Source: Eubacterium sp.
GTDB taxonomy: Bacteria > Bacillota > Clostridia > Lachnospirales > Lachnospiraceae
NCBI GenBank assembly: GCA_017433295.1
Contig: JAFRHL010000040.1
Location: 1 to 64,000, forward strand
Reading direction: 5' to 3'
Length of the DNA stretch: 64,000 nt
The notes under the pieces are model-generated. The model saw only the letters and a list, made by a program, of their open reading frames with translations, did not search any database and was not told the origin of the DNA. Below, one piece after another: positions 61,788 to 64,000 of this stretch (the stretch's first letter is position 1; each line of letters opens with the position of its first letter). The position numbers and the translations under genes were made by a program.

Positions 61788-62582
61788 ATGAAAGATAAAC
61801 GATCATTATTCTTTATTATTCCCGCTTTTATTCTGATAGTTATTTTGTGTTATGCCCTCATCAGGGCCATGCTGATCTACATTCCTCTGCGCCGGGAAAA
61901 AAATGATTTTAACAGATTAAGAGAGGCCATCCATATCACGGCTGATGATCAGAAAGCTAATAAGGGAGACAAGGGACAGGATAGCAAAAACAATTCTTCT
62001 GATCAGGCTTTATCCCCATTTAAGGAACTGGCTGAAGAGAACAGTGATTTTACCGGCTGGTTAAGTATTGCCGACACAGAGATCGACTATCCCGTGATGA
62101 AGTCAGCAGAAGATGATCCTGAATACTATTTACACCGTGATTTCAAAGGGGAGAAATCATATTCAGGCTGCTTATTTATAGGCGGGGGGTGTCATGAGGA
62201 CAGCCTGTCTTTCATTATTTACGGACATAACATGAGCAACGAAACCATGTTTGGCGGTCTGGATAAATATGGTGATTATGAGTATGCGGTCAGTCACAAA
62301 GACATCCGTTTTATAACTCCTGAGGAGAAACGCGTCTATCGTGTATTTGCTGCTTTTCAGACTAAAGTCAATGCCGACCGGGATGATGTCTTTAAATACT
62401 ACGAAGAGATCGGAGATCTCAGCCAGGAGGAATATGAGGATACGGTGGAAAGCATCAGGCGTATGTCAGTGATCAGTACTCCCTCTGCTCCCCAATACCC
62501 TGCCCAGTTGCTTTTACTTTCCACCTGCAGCTATCATACAGAAGACGGGCGATTTGTAGTGGCCGCATATAGAATAAAATAG
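61788..62582 (+). CDS. srtB: class B sortase
   Basis: 264 residues with GGAGGA upstream. One N-terminal membrane anchor (LFFIIPAFILIVILCYALI), a variable stalk, then the sortase barrel: NSDFTGWLSIADTEIDYPV, catalytic His in YGHNMSN, catalytic Cys in LSTCSYH and Arg in GRFVVAAY. It links a surface protein to the wall. No gene with a sortase signal is seen in the window. Confidence 0.93.
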   Translation: MKDKRSLFFIIPAFILIVILCYALIRAMLIYIPLRREKNDFNRLREAIHITADDQKANKGDKGQDSKNNSSDQALSPFKELAEENSDFTGWLSIADTEIDYPVMKSAEDDPEYYLHRDFKGEKSYSGCLFIGGGCHEDSLSFIIYGHNMSNETMFGGLDKYGDYEYAVSHKDIRFITPEEKRVYRVFAAFQTKVNADRDDVFKYYEEIGDLSQEEYEDTVESIRRMSVISTPSAPQYPAQLLLLSTCSYHTEDGRFVVAAYRIK

Positions 62583-62694
62583 TATTTATGCATAAGTCCA
62601 GTCGCAATGCAGAGCACGGAGCCGTGCGGGGGACTTATAAACTCTTGTGGTGCCAGAAGACCCGGCATGGGATTTATTAAGAAGGAGGTAATGT

Positions 62695-63627
62695 ATGATT
62701 AATGTAACTATTATGTCAAAAAAGATAATCGGGTGTATTCTATTGGCAGCCTTGTTCTGCCTTCTGATATCGACAGTATCTTTTGCGGAGGACGACCCGG
62801 ACCAGAACCAATATGCGGCAGTAAGCAAAAACTGCAGGCTGGCCGTGATAAAAAACAAAGCCGGTATTTATCTCCAGGATGAGACAGAGGCAGAAATTCT
62901 TGAGAAAGTGGGCTTTGGGAAAAAGCTGGTTCCTCAGGGCCGGCGCGGCGACTGGTATCAGATCAGTTATAAAGAACAAACTGCCTATATCCGCCAGGAG
63001 GACGTGGTTTGCTACAACAGAAAGAAGAAACATATTGCCCTTACCTACGATGATGGACCCAGAACGGTAAGCACCGGAAAAATTCTGGATGTACTGGAGA
63101 AGTATAATTTCAGAGCTACTTTTTTTGTGGTTGGGGAAAACGTCGGAAAGAAGACGGCAAAAGTACTGAAAAGGGAAAAAGCCCTGGGATGTGAGATCGG
63201 CAACCATTCATACAGTCATCCCAAATATACTGGAATCTCTGACAGCAGTATCAGAAAACAGCTTTCTGACACTGACAGCAGGGTAAAGAAGATTACCGGA
63301 GGAAAACCTTCTCTGGGCAGGGCACCCTATGGTGCTGTCAGCAGTCGTGTGCTCCGGGTCATGAAAAGACCCAATATCATGTGGACTGTAGATACTCTGG
63401 ACTGGAAATACAGGAATAAAAGCCGGCTGGTCAGGGTTGTTAAGGCAGATGCCGGGGACGGGAAGATCGTTCTCATGCATGATATTCATGATTCCACTGC
63501 CGCAGCGGCAGAAAAGATCTGCAAGAATCTGAAAAAGGCAGGATATGAAGCGGTGACAGTGACAGAACTGGCAGCCATAAAAGGAAAAAGCCTTAAGGGG
63601 AAGCAATCCTATAACAGTTTCAGATAA
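62695..63627 (+). CDS. secreted polysaccharide deacetylase with SH3 domain
   Basis: 310 residues; AAGGAGG before the ATG. A signal peptide (IIGCILLAALFCLLISTVSFA), a bacterial SH3 domain (about 45-105; NKAGIYLQDETEAEILEKVG), then NodB: TYDDGP (motif 1, metal Asp), HSYSHP (motif 2), RAPYG (motif 3), TLDWKY (motif 4) and VLMHDIH (motif 5). It removes acetyl groups from peptidoglycan or another wall polymer, which gives lysozyme resistance in other Firmicutes. Confidence 0.94.
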   Translation: MINVTIMSKKIIGCILLAALFCLLISTVSFAEDDPDQNQYAAVSKNCRLAVIKNKAGIYLQDETEAEILEKVGFGKKLVPQGRRGDWYQISYKEQTAYIRQEDVVCYNRKKKHIALTYDDGPRTVSTGKILDVLEKYNFRATFFVVGENVGKKTAKVLKREKALGCEIGNHSYSHPKYTGISDSSIRKQLSDTDSRVKKITGGKPSLGRAPYGAVSSRVLRVMKRPNIMWTVDTLDWKYRNKSRLVRVVKADAGDGKIVLMHDIHDSTAAAAEKICKNLKKAGYEAVTVTELAAIKGKSLKGKQSYNSFR

Positions 63628-63640
63628 GAGATAAAAAAAA

Positions 63641-63666
63641 GAGACAGGGGACGGTCCTTTGTCTCT
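63641..63666 (+). repeat. GAGACAGGGGACGG family repeat, terminator-like
   Basis: GAGACAGGGGACGGTCCTTT then GTCTC and TTTTTT; the arms GAGACA and TGTCTC lie around the loop and the T run follows, so it probably ends the deacetylase transcript. Confidence 0.75.
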
Positions 63667-63795
63667 TTTTTCTTGTGTTAACAGGTTGAATATGTTATCC
63701 TGTATCTGACTATTATTTAAAGGGCATGGAACTGATTACTATGACAGCATTATTTAGGGCAGACAGGAGTCAGGAATTTTATCGGAGGAGCTTTT

Positions 63796-64000
63796 ATGGC
63801 AGATTATATGGAATCATCCCCTGAGAATACTGTCCCTGGAACTCAGGATAAGTCCTATGTTCCCCAAAAGGCTAAAGGTGCATCCGATAAAATATCAGAA
63901 AGAGACAAAGAACCGTCCCCTGTCTCCCGAAAACCCGGCAGAAGAAGCAGCGGCCAGCTGTTTGTGGCATTATTATTAAAACTCATAGTAATAGCCGTGT
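63796..64000 (+). CDS. start of a membrane protein, cut by the window edge
   Basis: 68 residues visible from ATG 63796; CGGAGGAG is well placed. A charged, Ser/Pro-rich N-terminus is followed by a basic stretch KPGRRSSG and the start of a membrane helix (QLFVALLLKLIVIAV). This resembles the opening of type I signal peptidases, but no catalytic residue is visible. Bases 63902-63927 are a copy of the GAGACAGGGGACGG repeat, read in frame as RDKEPSPVS. Confidence 0.6.
   Translation, partial: MADYMESSPENTVPGTQDKSYVPQKAKGASDKISERDKEPSPVSRKPGRRSSGQLFVALLLKLIVIAV
63902..63927 (-). repeat. GAGACAGGGGACGG family repeat, coding copy 2
   Basis: GAGACAAAGAACCGTCCCCT then GTCTC on the plus strand, reverse to the intergenic copies. 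It sits in the coding sequence without breaking the frame. Confidence 0.7.

Overview
The window looks like a chromosome segment of a Gram-positive anaerobe of the Clostridia, most likely family Lachnospiraceae. The evidence is gene content: a CIRCE-controlled hrcA-grpE-dnaK-dnaJ operon, the SCIFF peptide and its radical SAM maturase between yajC and a fused secDF, a class B sortase, strong AGGAGG-type ribosome binding sites, and about 50% GC. No species can be named from the sequence alone. No rRNA, tRNA or CRISPR array was seen.

Positions 1 to about 23,000 are one end of an integrative mobile element. It starts inside a large multidomain cell-wall hydrolase, followed by an orphan tandem RelB/DinJ-like antitoxin. 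Five large serine recombinases then stand head to tail (3282-10148). Next comes a sugar-nucleotide module: an HTH-UDP-glucose dehydrogenase fusion, a second UDP-glucose dehydrogenase, an AT-rich orphan gene and a UDP-glucuronate 4-epimerase (10416-14691). A second control block holds a RepA-like ATPase, a sixth serine recombinase with an unusual C-terminus, two proteins that repeat that C-terminal domain, and XRE regulators. The element has its own signals: a promoter-like motif seen three times, two-tier hairpin terminators, and five 17-bp repeats. Positions 20,870-22,770 hold a decayed second copy of the hydrolase and the sugar-nucleotide genes, so two related elements once lay here in tandem or the element was partly duplicated.

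Positions 23,000 to 31,100 are accessory chromosome with several broken genes. They include a metallophosphoesterase, a truncated acetyltransferase, a 910-residue lipoprotein made of 27 repeats, a patch where three unrelated gene fragments have been fused, a glycerophosphodiester phosphodiesterase, an L,D-transpeptidase and a C39-like lipoprotein.

Positions 31,150 to 64,000 are mostly core genome. In order: the heat-shock operon; a glycerol-1-phosphate dehydrogenase/ribulokinase pair with its LacI-type regulator, for which a 13-bp operator can be read at three places; pncB; a radical SAM enzyme translationally coupled to a membrane protein with a Cys-Ala-Ser tail (a candidate uncharacterised peptide-modification system); DNA repair, HAD and GNAT genes; a GntR-ABC transporter operon with a clear palindromic operator; an 8-oxoguanine glycosylase; prmA-rsmE-aroC; tgt-yajC-SCIFF-maturase-secDF; a sortase B; a polysaccharide deacetylase; and the start of a membrane protein cut by the window edge.
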